NCBI RefSeq assembly: GCF_008629685.1
Contig: NZ_VWSF01000004.1
Span: 186,001 to 250,000, forward strand
From: Adhaeribacter rhizoryzae
GTDB taxonomy: Bacteria > Bacteroidota > Bacteroidia > Cytophagales > Hymenobacteraceae
Length of the DNA stretch: 64,000 bases
Direction of reading: 5' to 3'
Part shown: one piece after another, positions 17,879-26,936 of the stretch
Layout: the number at the start of each line of letters is the position of its first letter
Numbering within the stretch: the first letter of the stretch is position 1
Position numbers and translations under genes: made by a program
The notes under the pieces: model-generated
What the model saw: only the letters and a program-made list of their open reading frames with translations
Told to the model about the DNA's origin: nothing
The model's database searches: none

Positions 17879-19539
17879 AGCGTATCAGGTTTAGGAGGAG
17901 TTGGATTATTATTTTTACTTTCAGCTATTTTTGCATCTTGCTTTTGCGCCCGTTTAACCAGCATTTCGGCTACTAGTTGTTGGTAAGCTTTGCGTTGCTG
18001 GGCTTGCCCAAGCTTGGCCTCTTCTTCGGCCTCTTCATTTAAACCCCGATAGAGGCTGTAGCACATAAGCAAAAGTATGGTGGCAAAGGGTAGGCCGGTA
18101 ATGATAACGGCCGTTTGCAGCGCCTGCAAGCCCCCTCCTAATAACAATACCGCAGCCACCGCACCGCCAGCCAAGGCCCAGAAAATACGGATACCTACAG
18201 AAGGGTTAGGATTACCACCGGACGTAAGGCTTACCACTACCAGCGAACCAGAATCGGCGGAGGTAACAAAAAAGCCACTTATCAGAATTACACCTATTAC
18301 TGAAAGTACAGTTGAAAAAGGCAGTTGCTCAAAGAATATAAACAAGGCGGTAGAGATATCTGCTGCTACCGCCTCGGCAATGGTGGTATTGCCGGCTAAG
18401 GTCTCGTGCAGGGCAGTGCTGCCAAAAGCTGTCATCCACAAAAAGGAGAGAAGCGAAGGCGCTATGAGCACGCCCAGTATAAATTCCTTAATAGTGCGCC
18501 CTTTGGAAACCCGGGCTATAAATATTCCAACAAACGGCGCCCAGGAAATCCACCAAGCCCAGTAAAAAACGGTCCAGCTGCCTTGCCAATTGTTGGTGGA
18601 ATAAGCTTCGTTCCAGAACGAGAGTTGCATAAAGTTACCGATGTAAGACCCGGAGTTCTGCACGTAAGAGCCAAGTATAAAAACGGTTGGGCCCAGCACT
18701 ATCACGGCTACCAGTATAAATAAAGCAATTCGGATGTTCCACTCACTTAAGATGCGCACCCCTTTATCTACCCCGGTTACCACTGAAATAGTAGCAATAC
18801 CGGTAATAACGGCTATAAGTATTATTTGAGTAGTTAAATTATTCACAATGGACGGAAAAACGTGGTTCATACCGGCTGCTACCTGTTGCACTCCCAACCC
18901 CAGCGAAGTGGCCAGGCCAAATAACGTGGCAATTACCGCCAGAATGTCAATTACATGCCCTACCACGCCGTGGATGCGTTCGCCCAGGAAAGGATAGAAA
19001 GCAGAGCGTACGGTAAGCGGTAGTTGCCGGTTATAGGTAAAAAAGGCCAGGGCCAGGGCAACCAACGCGTAAATGGCCCAGGCATGTAAGCCCCAATGCA
19101 GAAAGGTAAAGTTCATAGCTTGCCGGGCAGCCGCTGGTGTACCGGGCTCCCCGAGAGGAGGCGTCTGGAAGTGGTTAATGGGCTCGGCAATACTCCAAAA
19201 CAGTAAACCTATCCCCATACCGGCGCTGAATAACATGGCAAACCAGGCAGAAGTGGTAAACTCAGGTTTGGCATCTTTGCCCCCCAACCTGATTTTACCA
19301 AAGCGGCTAAAAGCCAGAAAAAGGCAGAAAGCAACAAAAATATTAACACTCAGGATGAAGAGCCATCCCATGGTTGAGGTTACGGCCGCCTGTGCCTCGC
19401 TGAAAAATGTTTCTGCACTTTCTTGAAAAACTAGCACCAGTGCTATGCTGATTACCAGAAAAACGATGGATGACCAGAATACGGGGCCGTTTACATCCAG
19501 CCCCATCGATTTTTTTATGTCACTTTTTACTTTGCTCAT
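17875..19539 (-). CDS. BCCT family (betaine/choline/carnitine) transporter
   Basis: I choose the ATG at 19537-19539 (MSKVKSDIKKSMG), 554 aa; the longer reading frame would run backwards over the porin tail. About twelve membrane helices are seen. Signature stretches are MLFSAGMGIGLLFWSIAEP (with GMGIG), HWGLHAWAIYALVALALAF, and WTVFYWAWWISWAPFVGIFIARVSKGRT, the tryptophan-rich substrate-site helix of BCCT carriers. GMGIG at the Na+ site suggests Na+ coupling. The C-terminal tail (about 60 residues, EEAEEEAKLGQAQQRKAYQQ...) is charged and could be regulatory. It lies 19 bases after the true porin end and overlaps the usp gene. Uptake of betaine-like osmolytes is expected; exact substrate unknown. 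Confidence 0.93.
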   Translation of the reverse strand: MSKVKSDIKKSMGLDVNGPVFWSSIVFLVISIALVLVFQESAETFFSEAQAAVTSTMGWLFILSVNIFVAFCLFLAFSRFGKIRLGGKDAKPEFTTSAWFAMLFSAGMGIGLLFWSIAEPINHFQTPPLGEPGTPAAARQAMNFTFLHWGLHAWAIYALVALALAFFTYNRQLPLTVRSAFYPFLGERIHGVVGHVIDILAVIATLFGLATSLGLGVQQVAAGMNHVFPSIVNNLTTQIILIAVITGIATISVVTGVDKGVRILSEWNIRIALFILVAVIVLGPTVFILGSYVQNSGSYIGNFMQLSFWNEAYSTNNWQGSWTVFYWAWWISWAPFVGIFIARVSKGRTIKEFILGVLIAPSLLSFLWMTAFGSTALHETLAGNTTIAEAVAADISTALFIFFEQLPFSTVLSVIGVILISGFFVTSADSGSLVVVSLTSGGNPNPSVGIRIFWALAGGAVAAVLLLGGGLQALQTAVIITGLPFATILLLMCYSLYRGLNEEAEEEAKLGQAQQRKAYQQLVAEMLVKRAQKQDAKIAESKNNNPTPPKPDTL

Positions 19540-19558
19540 GTAGTCTGTTGTTATCCGC

Positions 19559-20710
19559 TCAGAAATAGTATCCCGTATTAATGTTAAAGCGCAGGTGCCA
19601 TTTGGTATTGCCAATGGTGCCCGTAGTAAAGGCATTCGTCCATTCAGGACCCAACCAAGGGTGGTTGTAACCAAAAGCCGCATCGGTATAAATTTACATC
19701 GGGCCAGCCGTAAAGAGTGCTCCTAATACATTCTGGTGGGCATTTTCAAAACCATCTTCCCGCTTGTTGTAATAGCCGTAGTTGTTATAAATATCAACTG
19801 CCTGGAGAAGACGGGTTTCAACCGGAATGTGGTAGGAAATGCCAGCCGTATAAATCTCGCCGTTATTGGCAACGTTATAGTTAGAACCGTAGGCGCCCAT
19901 TTCTAAAGTGTTATGGGCTACACCGGCTGGGTACTCCGGGTTAAAACGATAAAACATAGCCTGCAACTTAATGTTCCAGGGGCTGTGGCCCACTTTGTGC
20001 TCATAGTGTACTGCCCCAGCGTAGCGGTTGCCGTTCTTTTCGGTGTCGATGTTATACAGTAATCCCCCCTGAACAGAAACGCCTATTTCATGGGCCAGAC
20101 TATCGCCCAGGCGGCGCAATAGTTTAAAATCTAGCTGATTATTTTCCTTGTTTCGTCCGGTTACATCGTAAGAATAACGATTAGGGCTAGGCTCAGCCAG
20201 ACCAAACACGAATTCCTCTGCACTTTTATAGTAGGCTGCCTGCCATTGCCAGCGCCGAGCGTTGTGAATATACTTTATGCCCATGTCGTGGTCATCTTCA
20301 AATCCAACATAGTAGGTCATGTTAAAAAACCAATTGTTGGAATTATATTGCTGAATGCCAAATGGCATCTGTTGCAGGCCAACCTGAATCTGAGATTGCT
20401 CTGAAAAATCGTACTGGAACCAGCCTTGCTTTAGAAAAGCACCCCCAAAGGCTTGTGAGTAGTGGCGAAATTCGGCATTCAGCTTAATGCCTCTATACTC
20501 GGCTTCGGCGTTAATCCGGAACAAATCAAAACCGAAATCCCCTCCACGCTCCAACTGGTCTCTCTTCCAGGTTGAAAGATTATAGTTGAAACGCAAAGCA
20601 CCACCCAGTTTCAGGTATGGTTTTTCCGCGGGTTTCTCTTCTGGAGACTGAGCCTGGCTTATGGTGCAAAGAAAGCAGGAAATTAAAAGTAAGAGTAGTC
20701 TTTGCATCAT
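19559..20710 (-). pseudogene. Outer-membrane porin interrupted by an in-frame TAA
   Basis: A signal peptide (MMQRLLLLLISCFLCTISQAQ) leads a 16-18-stranded barrel of the phosphate-selective porin O/P type (LGGALRFNYNLSTW, AEAEYRGIKLNAEFRHY, VGLQQMPFGIQQYNSNNW). Translation stops at a TAA at 19694-19696 after FTAGPM. Without that codon the same frame continues for 45 codons (IYTDAAFGYNHPWLG ... LRFNINTGYYF) to a TGA at 19559-19561. The hidden tail ends in the aromatic F expected of BAM-targeted barrels, and the BCCT gene starts 19 bases later. So a single nonsense change, real or artefactual, removes the last strands. The intact protein would have 383 residues. It probably lets BCCT substrates cross the outer membrane. 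Confidence 0.8.
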
Positions 20711-21103
20711 AGAAGGCCTTTAAGGTATCTAAGAGATTCCTTTAATTAGGACGGTTTTGAAACATAAACGTTGCTTAGAAAGGGATTTAGTGCTTTCTAC
20801 ATATTTCTACATATAGATGAAGCACCTAATTAGATAACAGAGAGTGGGTGATTTAACAAGACGAAATAGAGCGATTTAAAATTATTTGGCAACACCCTGA
20901 CTTTTTGTTGAAATCACATTCAATATTGCCGTATTGATAGTTATCATAAATGAACTATACGTAGAAGATTACCTGGAGAAAGGCAACTGGAGTCCAGCAA
21001 TCCAGACACTTATCATTAAGAGCAAAAGAATTGTTTTCTTCTAAAAATAAGTCAGTAACGCTTACTGCTAAAATAACGGGCTAAAAAGTACAACTTAAAT
21101 TTT
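20711..21103. other. Intergenic region upstream of the porin operon
   Basis: About 390 AT-rich bases. They should carry the porin-operon promoter. No gene, hairpin or repeat was recognised, apart from a short direct repeat of CTACATATTTCTACATAT near 20799-20815. Confidence 0.4.
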
Positions 21104-21320
21104 ATGGGAGAATACGTATCCATCTGCCCTATTGAACCTTCGGAGACGATAGTCATGCTGGCAATGGCTTTTATTGGGGGGTATCTTAAACGTGCTGAAA
21201 GAAGAGTTGCCGCAAGTACGGGAAAGCCGTTACTGATCCTTTTTGCTCGGAGCAGGTGCCTATGCTATATTGTTACTTTTTCTTTATGTACTTAAAATTA
21301 GCGTTTCCATTATTAACTAA
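21104..21320 (+). pseudogene. C-terminal relic of a ZIP-like membrane transporter
   Basis: One frame reads SETIVMLAMAFIGG; a shifted frame then reads GGILNVLKEELPQVRESRY, a TGA, and SFLLGAGAYAILLLFLYVL before a TAA at 21318. Joined, this resembles the last two membrane helices of ZIP-like or related Bacteroidota carriers (GGxLNVLKEELPEERxSRFWxFxLGAxxYAxLL). A one-base shift in the G run near 21175-21181 and a Trp-to-stop change break it, and the rest of the gene is absent. The family name is from memory and uncertain. Confidence 0.42.
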
Positions 21321-21428
21321 CCTCCTTATGGGTTCGTAAAACACACTAATAACGGATAAACCTTTCCGTTGCCATAATTATCATTTTACCGAAGCTACCC
21401 TTAACCATATCAGAAAAAAGAACATTTT

Positions 21429-21668
21429 ATGAAAATATTAAAATTCAAAACCAATGTTAAAAGCCCGGAAGCAATAGCAGAAGTTACTTCTTTTTTGGAT
21501 AAGCAGGAAAATATTAGTCAATGGAAGATTGATGCCGAAAGCGAAGAAAATATCTTAAGCGTATCGGGCGAAAATCTGAACCCGCAACAAGTAGAAAATG
21601 CCGTGGCACAAGCCGGTTTTAAAGCTGAGGTTTTACGGGTATTAGGCACAGCAGGGGAAGGTCTGTAA
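21429..21668 (+). CDS. Small HMA-like protein without CxxC
   Basis: 79 aa. The predicted beta-alpha-beta-beta-alpha-beta order (ILKFKTNV, PEAIAEVTSFLDKQ, ISQWKIDAE, ILSVSGENL, PQQVENAVAQAGFKAEVL) is that of heavy-metal-associated domains. The metal-binding CxxC loop is replaced by KSPEA, so it cannot bind copper in the usual way. Such cysteine-free relatives are common next to metal transporters in Bacteroidota. The neighbouring upstream gene is a dead transporter remnant, which fits a decayed metal-handling pair. Stops 10 bases before the convergent channel gene. Confidence 0.7.
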   Translation: MKILKFKTNVKSPEAIAEVTSFLDKQENISQWKIDAESEENILSVSGENLNPQQVENAVAQAGFKAEVLRVLGTAGEGL

Positions 21669-21677
21669 TAATTAAAT

Positions 21678-22520
21678 TTATTCTGCAGGATGATTATTGG
21701 ACTTATCACTAGTTTTTTGCACTAATAAGGCTTTTATTTCATCGCGTAAAGCGGCTACTTCTTGTTGCAATTCTGCTATTTGTTTTGCTCCGGCTAACTC
21801 AGCTTTTTCATTTTCTGCATCACGGCCCATAAAGTAGGTAGCCAGTGTAGCGGTAAAATACCCAAATACCGCCAGCCCATATAAGGCAAGCAGAAAACAT
21901 AATATTCTCCCTTCGGGTGTTTGGGGCCAGTATTCGCTTCCAAGCGATGACAACAGCATGAGCGTCCACCAAAATGCCTCCCCATAACTTTTAAAACCGG
22001 ATGGAACTTCATTTTCAAAAACATACATGCCCACCGAACCCAATAAAGTAACTAAAAGGGAGGAGGACATTACGTAGCCAAATCCGCGTCGGCTCATGCT
22101 GGTACCTAAACTATTGAGTCCCCGGTTTAGCGAGCCAACCACCCTTACCAACCGTAGTCCCCGAACGGCTCTTAAGCTACGAATCAGTCGGAAAGCGCGG
22201 GCTAACCGGAAAATCCGGAAAGCCGGCACCAACAAGGAAATAACGGTTAAAACGTTCGATTTCATAAAAGCTAACTTTGCCGGCGCCAGCATAAATTGAA
22301 GCCCAAAATCAAGAATAAAAAGCACCCATATAAGCGTGCTAAAAGCTTGAAGAAAAGGGTTTAAGCCTTTAATTAAGTCAATAATAAGTAATGCCAACCA
22401 AATAAATCCCAGTACCACCATAGGGCCATCGAGTAGATCCTGTAAGTGGTAAAGCAGCTTATTCCGTTCGTTATTTAAACTTTCTTTTTCTTGCGAATGC
22501 TCGATGTGCTCCTTCTTCAT
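21678..22520 (-). CDS. Voltage-sensor ion channel with unusual filter
   Basis: 280 aa, six-helix ion-transport fold. An S4-type voltage sensor is plain at about residues 96-127: FRIFRLARAFRLIRSLRAV with further RGLRLVRVV, an Arg at every third position. The pore loop reads AFWWTLMLLSSLGSEYWPQTPEGR (split here by its helix), where TVGYGD is expected; SSLGSEYWP keeps one Gly only. The last helix LCFLLALYGLAVFGYFTATLATYFMG is normal and is followed by a coiled coil (ENEKAELAGAKQIAELQQEV...) that would tetramerise it. The selectivity is therefore unclear: it may pass K+ poorly, pass other cations, or act as a voltage sensor. The gene is convergent with the HMA-like gene. Confidence 0.8.
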   Translation of the reverse strand: MKKEHIEHSQEKESLNNERNKLLYHLQDLLDGPMVVLGFIWLALLIIDLIKGLNPFLQAFSTLIWVLFILDFGLQFMLAPAKLAFMKSNVLTVISLLVPAFRIFRLARAFRLIRSLRAVRGLRLVRVVGSLNRGLNSLGTSMSRRGFGYVMSSSLLVTLLGSVGMYVFENEVPSGFKSYGEAFWWTLMLLSSLGSEYWPQTPEGRILCFLLALYGLAVFGYFTATLATYFMGRDAENEKAELAGAKQIAELQQEVAALRDEIKALLVQKTSDKSNNHPAE

Positions 22521-22713
22521 AAATACCTAGCTATGCCGAGTGGCTGAAATGACAAATATTGAAATGGGATTAAAAGTATTGCTTTGAGAATTATACTTGT
22601 TCCATATTTTACTTTGGCTTTTGGAAGACTCAAAGCCAGAAAAGTTAAATACGTGAACCCGTTGCACTTAAATTTGCCTCTGACTTTGTGATATTAAAAC
22701 CTAGGATTAAGAG

Positions 22714-23928
22714 CTAGATTAAACTTGTTTGAATTGTTCTTAATAGCTGTTGCAGTACGGTACTATCACTAAACGCCTGTAGCTGACTTAATACCTGTAC
22801 CATAGCATGCCGCATAACCCGGTCTTCCTTACCGTAATCCCAGATGGGCAAAATACATTCCGAGAAAATTTCATCAAAGGTTTTTTCCTTTACAGTAATG
22901 CGTACTCCACCGGCCTCATCTTTGACCAGAACTTCTGGGAAATGCTGGGCCCGGTAGGCCAATAAATCGGCTAAGGCATGTAAGCTAATAACCGCTGTGC
23001 CGGGGTCGTTAATGCCCGGACTTAAGGCTTTTACGGCTACTTCCATAAGTTGCCGGAAACCATAGAAATAGTTTGTTAATATGGTTTCTGTATTGTCCAG
23101 GTTAATGGTTTGCTGTATCTGTCCTTCCAGTTTTTTGGACATCGTCTGTTGGTTAACGGCCAGCAGTAAGGGGGTTCCCTTTAATACAAAAGTGGTGGAA
23201 GGATAGATAAAGGTAAGCTGTAAATCATGCTGCTGACATAATTCCAACAGGTTATTCTGGTCAAACCCCTGGTAGATGCCGGAGGCTGCTGCTTTAATCG
23301 CAATGCCTTCTCCGACTGGAATAATAGCAGCTGTCTGGGTTTTATTCATGCAGCTTGTTGCCAGCGCCTCTTCTGTCTGTCGGTAAATCCGCTGAATAAT
23401 GGTTTCGTATTTTACCGATTGGGTAATATAATGAAGAAAATAAATAAAAAGGAAAATGTCCCATACGGTGAAAAAAATTAGCAGGTAAGTGCTTATGGCC
23501 GGTACGTACACTCCGGCATCAATATCCCGAATGGTACTGAGCAAAAATAGGGCATAGACAATGGTGCCAATATAAAATCCTAACACTACTTGTTGAAACC
23601 GGTTGCCAATCAATTTATCCAATACCCGGTTACTTAATTGGGATGCTGCCTGATTGAGGACAATCATCACCATTGAAAAGCTAAAAACGGTTAGTGAAAT
23701 AATACCGGCCGCAATGGTAGAAATAATGCTTCTGGCAGTACTGGCATCCTTTAACCGAAGCCATTGCCATTGCGTCTTAAGGCTTTTACCTGTTTCGGAA
23801 TAATCAAATTCTAAAAGTAGCCAGGAAAGAAAAAGAAACAATAAGGCCGTTAACGCTGGTAAAAATGCAATACTGGAGATGAACTTATAATACTGCTTTT
23901 TCAACCATTTCATGGTGTTGCCGTTCAT
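22714..23928 (-). CDS. DUF2254 membrane protein
   Basis: 404 aa. Four hydrophobic segments fill the N-terminal half (for example IAFLPALTALLFLFLSWLL and GFYIGTIVYALFLLSTI), with FSFSMVMIVLNQAASQLSNRVL between them, the signature of DUF2254. The cytoplasmic half contains VKALSPGINDPGTAVISLHALADLL, also typical of the family. Its role is unknown; it is found near ion channels and transporters, as here. An alternative start five codons downstream (MKWLKKQYYKF) is equally plausible. No operon partner on the same strand within 190 bases. Confidence 0.85.
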   Translation of the reverse strand: MNGNTMKWLKKQYYKFISSIAFLPALTALLFLFLSWLLLEFDYSETGKSLKTQWQWLRLKDASTARSIISTIAAGIISLTVFSFSMVMIVLNQAASQLSNRVLDKLIGNRFQQVVLGFYIGTIVYALFLLSTIRDIDAGVYVPAISTYLLIFFTVWDIFLFIYFLHYITQSVKYETIIQRIYRQTEEALATSCMNKTQTAAIIPVGEGIAIKAAASGIYQGFDQNNLLELCQQHDLQLTFIYPSTTFVLKGTPLLLAVNQQTMSKKLEGQIQQTINLDNTETILTNYFYGFRQLMEVAVKALSPGINDPGTAVISLHALADLLAYRAQHFPEVLVKDEAGGVRITVKEKTFDEIFSECILPIWDYGKEDRVMRHAMVQVLSQLQAFSDSTVLQQLLRTIQTSLI

Positions 23929-24113
23929 TTGCAGGTAGCATTTGCACGCTTTTGCTAGGTGAGTTTAAATTAAATAGGCCAAATTAAGGTTTTTGATTTT
24001 CGGCCAGGAGCATAAAGATATTACGGAGGGTTTCTGTTAGAAGTTTATCAATAATCTCAACTGATTCAAAACTAAGCCTAACTGGTTTGTTTTAAAATTT
24101 AAAAAAGGAAATA

Positions 24114-24623
24114 ATGTTTTTAGACAACTGGACACAAATTCTCCATATTCTGGTGACTGGCGCTCTCACCTATGTAGGATTAATAATTATGCTCCGGCTC
24201 TCCGGCAAACGTACCTTAACCCAAATGAATGCTTTCGACTTTGTGGTTACCGTTGCCTTAGGTTCAACCTTAGCTACTGCCTTATTATCGAAAGATACGC
24301 CACTGGTAGAAGGCTTAATTGGTTTAGGAACCTTGATTCTGTTGCAGTTTATAATATCCTGGATATATGTGCGCTTTCCTCTTTTTAACAAGGTGATTAA
24401 GTCGGAGCCACGACTAATGTTCTACCAAGGAGAGTTTAAAAGTAAAGCCATGCAAGAAGAACGGGTAAAAAAAGAAGAGTTATTACAAGCTGCCCGCAAC
24501 CAGGGTATTCTATCCTTGGAACAAATTGAGGCTATTGTTTTAGAAACGAATGGGCAATTCAGTATCATCAAAACTGCTTCCCAAACCTCCTATTCTACGC
24601 TCGATAATGTTAAAAAAGAATAA
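24114..24623 (+). CDS. DUF421 (YetF-like) membrane protein
   Basis: 169 aa. Three N-terminal membrane helices contain YVGLIIMLRLSGKRTLTQMNAFDFVVTVALGS, the classic YetF/DUF421 opening (RxxGKRxxxxxxxFDxV). The cytoplasmic domain has RLMFYQGEFKSKAMQEERV, LLQAARNQGILSLEQIEAIVLETNGQFSII, again typical: the last stretch is the YetF domain that ends near V-L-E-x-x-G-x-x-S. Function is unsettled. It is short compared with Bacillus YetF (about 230 aa) but equal to other Bacteroidota members. It converges with the SLC13 gene, whose stop is 8 bases away. Confidence 0.88.
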   Translation: MFLDNWTQILHILVTGALTYVGLIIMLRLSGKRTLTQMNAFDFVVTVALGSTLATALLSKDTPLVEGLIGLGTLILLQFIISWIYVRFPLFNKVIKSEPRLMFYQGEFKSKAMQEERVKKEELLQAARNQGILSLEQIEAIVLETNGQFSIIKTASQTSYSTLDNVKKE

Positions 24624-24631
24624 ACGTTTGC

Positions 24632-26398
24632 TTAAAAGGGAAAAAATCTCGGGATGATAAAAGAAGCGGCTATCCAGATAAGCACGTTCAGCGGCGTTCC
24701 GAATTGGAGATAATCCCGGAACCGGTAATTGCCTGGGGAATACACCATCGTGTTGGTAGGATAGCTCATCGGGGTCATAAAGGTTAAGGAACAGGCAAAC
24801 ATGACCCCGACCAGCAAGGGCCGCTCGCTTATCCCTAAGGCTTCGGCCAAGCTGATGACTATAGGGCTCATCAGGGCCGCGGTGGCCTTACTGGAAAGAA
24901 TATTAGTGGAAAGAAATGAAACTAGAAATATCAGGCTAAGCGTAACCCGTGGGTCGAGGCCTTCCAAGTTAAGCGAAAGATATTCGGATATTAATGCGGA
25001 CCCGCCGGTTTTCTCCAAGGCCTTTCCCATCGACAGTACGCCCGCCATCATAAATATTACTTTCCACTCAATCGCCTGGTAAGCTTCTTTGGGTTTAAGA
25101 ATGGATGTAGTAACCAGCAGCAAGCTTCCCATCATCCCGCTGATAAGGATGGAGGTAATCCCCAGCGCCGCTGTCGTCACCACGCCAATGGCTATGAGCA
25201 AGGCCGGGATAGCTCTTTTGTAATCTATTTTCCGGGTTTTGTATTTGGAATGGGAAACAAGCATTTTCCGCGAAGTGAGATTGAAAAGCTCTTTTTTTGC
25301 CGCATAAAGCAACAGCATGTCACCATCCTTTAGGATAACATCTGAGAGATGCTGCAGGATAATTTCATGGCGGTGGCGGATAGCTAAAACGGAAGCATGA
25401 TAAACATGGCGGAAATTTAACTGGCGCAGGGAGGTGCCGCTCAGTTCAGAACCGAAAGGAATGATTACTTCATAAATTTGCCTGTTTTCAGTTTCTACAT
25501 AATGCTTTGGTCGGTGACCGATTAGCTTGTAACCCTGGCTTTGCTGCAAGCGGAGGAGCTCCGAAGGGCTGATTTGAATCTTTAGCCGGTCCCCTTGCTT
25601 CAGGATGGTATCGCCGTTAATCTCAAATATTTGCTGGTGGGCCCTGGTGATGGCCAGCACCTGCACCTGGAAAATCTTAATCAGTCTGGAACTGCTGATG
25701 CTTTTGTTCACATCGGGGCTGCCCGCCTCCAGCTTAACTTCGGCGATATACTTTTCTGCTACCCGGATAAAAGGACCTTCATTAATATTCTCCCGATCGG
25801 GTAAAATGAATGGACCAGCTAAAAACAAATACAGCAAACCAATGGCCAGTAAGCATAAAGCGGGTAGGGAGAATTCGAACATACCAAAAGGGAGCAACCC
25901 GCTCTTTTCGGCATAACTGCTCACCAGAATGTTGGTTGAGGTGCCAATCAGGGTGCAGGTGCCGCCTAATAGGGCTGAAAAGGAAATGGGAAGGAGTAAT
26001 TTAGCAGGGCTGATGCCGGTTTCCCGGCACACCGCTAGGGCCATCGGGAGCATCAAAGCTACTACCGCCGAATCATTGATAAAGGCAGAAAACAATGCAG
26101 ACAACAAGCAAAAGCAAACTAAGGCCAACAGGAAATGAATTTTGGCTATCCTGATAATTTGGGCACTCATCCCTTCAACCAGGCCGGTTTTCAGGATGCC
26201 TGCGCTCACCACAAATATACACCCCAGCGTCAGGGTAGCCGGATGATTAAACCCGGAAAAGCCTTCCTCCGGCTCCAAAATACCTGTTACTATGAAGAGG
26301 GACATGATCAGAATGGAGGTAGTATCGATGGAAAAATATTCCTTAGCGAATAAAAAAATACCAATTCTAATGATAGCCAAGGTAAGGTATAGTTCCAT
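24632..26398 (-). CDS. SLC13/ArsB-type permease with two TrkA_C domains
   Basis: 588 aa. About ten membrane helices in two halves. The first half has AFINDSAVVALMLPMALAVC and SFSALLGGTCTLIGTSTNILVSS, the SNT-type motif of divalent-anion:Na+ symporters; the second repeats it with SFLSTNILSSKATAALMSPIVISLA and MTPMSYPTNTMVY. Between them lie two RCK_C/TrkA_C modules (FQVQVLAITRAHQQIFEING and YEVIIPFGSELSGTSLRQLNF), which bind an unknown regulatory ligand. Substrates in the family include sulfate, dicarboxylates and citrate; none can be picked here. Length and layout are standard for this class. Confidence 0.9.
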   Translation of the reverse strand: MELYLTLAIIRIGIFLFAKEYFSIDTTSILIMSLFIVTGILEPEEGFSGFNHPATLTLGCIFVVSAGILKTGLVEGMSAQIIRIAKIHFLLALVCFCLLSALFSAFINDSAVVALMLPMALAVCRETGISPAKLLLPISFSALLGGTCTLIGTSTNILVSSYAEKSGLLPFGMFEFSLPALCLLAIGLLYLFLAGPFILPDRENINEGPFIRVAEKYIAEVKLEAGSPDVNKSISSSRLIKIFQVQVLAITRAHQQIFEINGDTILKQGDRLKIQISPSELLRLQQSQGYKLIGHRPKHYVETENRQIYEVIIPFGSELSGTSLRQLNFRHVYHASVLAIRHRHEIILQHLSDVILKDGDMLLLYAAKKELFNLTSRKMLVSHSKYKTRKIDYKRAIPALLIAIGVVTTAALGITSILISGMMGSLLLVTTSILKPKEAYQAIEWKVIFMMAGVLSMGKALEKTGGSALISEYLSLNLEGLDPRVTLSLIFLVSFLSTNILSSKATAALMSPIVISLAEALGISERPLLVGVMFACSLTFMTPMSYPTNTMVYSPGNYRFRDYLQFGTPLNVLIWIAASFIIPRFFPF

Positions 26399-26936
26399 AA
26401 ATTTAAGTCATGCCGAAATTAGTTAATTACCCAAAGCCAGGGAAAGGTGTCAGTTTAGGGGCCGAGGCACTATTCAGGTGAAATCATCCATACGAAACTT
26501 TAACCTGTTTAATACTAAACTTATTCAATTCTTCTTCTAGCTTCTAAGCTCCCGCTTTTCTTTGGAGAAGCCAATCCTATAGTTTTCAGCAAACACCTGT
26601 TTCTAGTAGCGCCATTTATGAATTTTTAAGAAGTTTGCCAGGTACTTTTCTCCCTTTTGTAAAGTTGCTGAAGCATATAGTTACAATTGAAAGCCCCTTG
26701 TTTCCTAATCCGGGTACCCAAGGTAGGAGAGAATAAAAATTATACATGGTCCTTTACTTCCCTACTGACTCATACTCCGGCTCCGGCGCTGTTGCGCCCC
26801 TACTTGGTGCTGCTGCTCCTGCCAGCGTTGAATCCTCCTACTCTACTCTGATCTGCTCCCCTGCCGTACTTTGAATTACTAAAATTGAAAATTGAGTTTA
26901 AGTAAATCCAAAAGGTTTTTGTAAAGCCATTAAAAA
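26399..26936. other. Intergenic region
   Basis: About 540 bases between the SLC13 start and the DACNV stop. A GC-richer patch (26760-26870) has no recognisable coding sense on either strand. It must contain the SLC13 promoter. No RNA gene or terminator hairpin was identified. Confidence 0.35.

Noticed and set aside
26760..26870. GC-rich patch that might be a small RNA or gene remnant
   Set aside because: No stable symmetric hairpin, no promoter-terminator pair and no coding sense on either strand.
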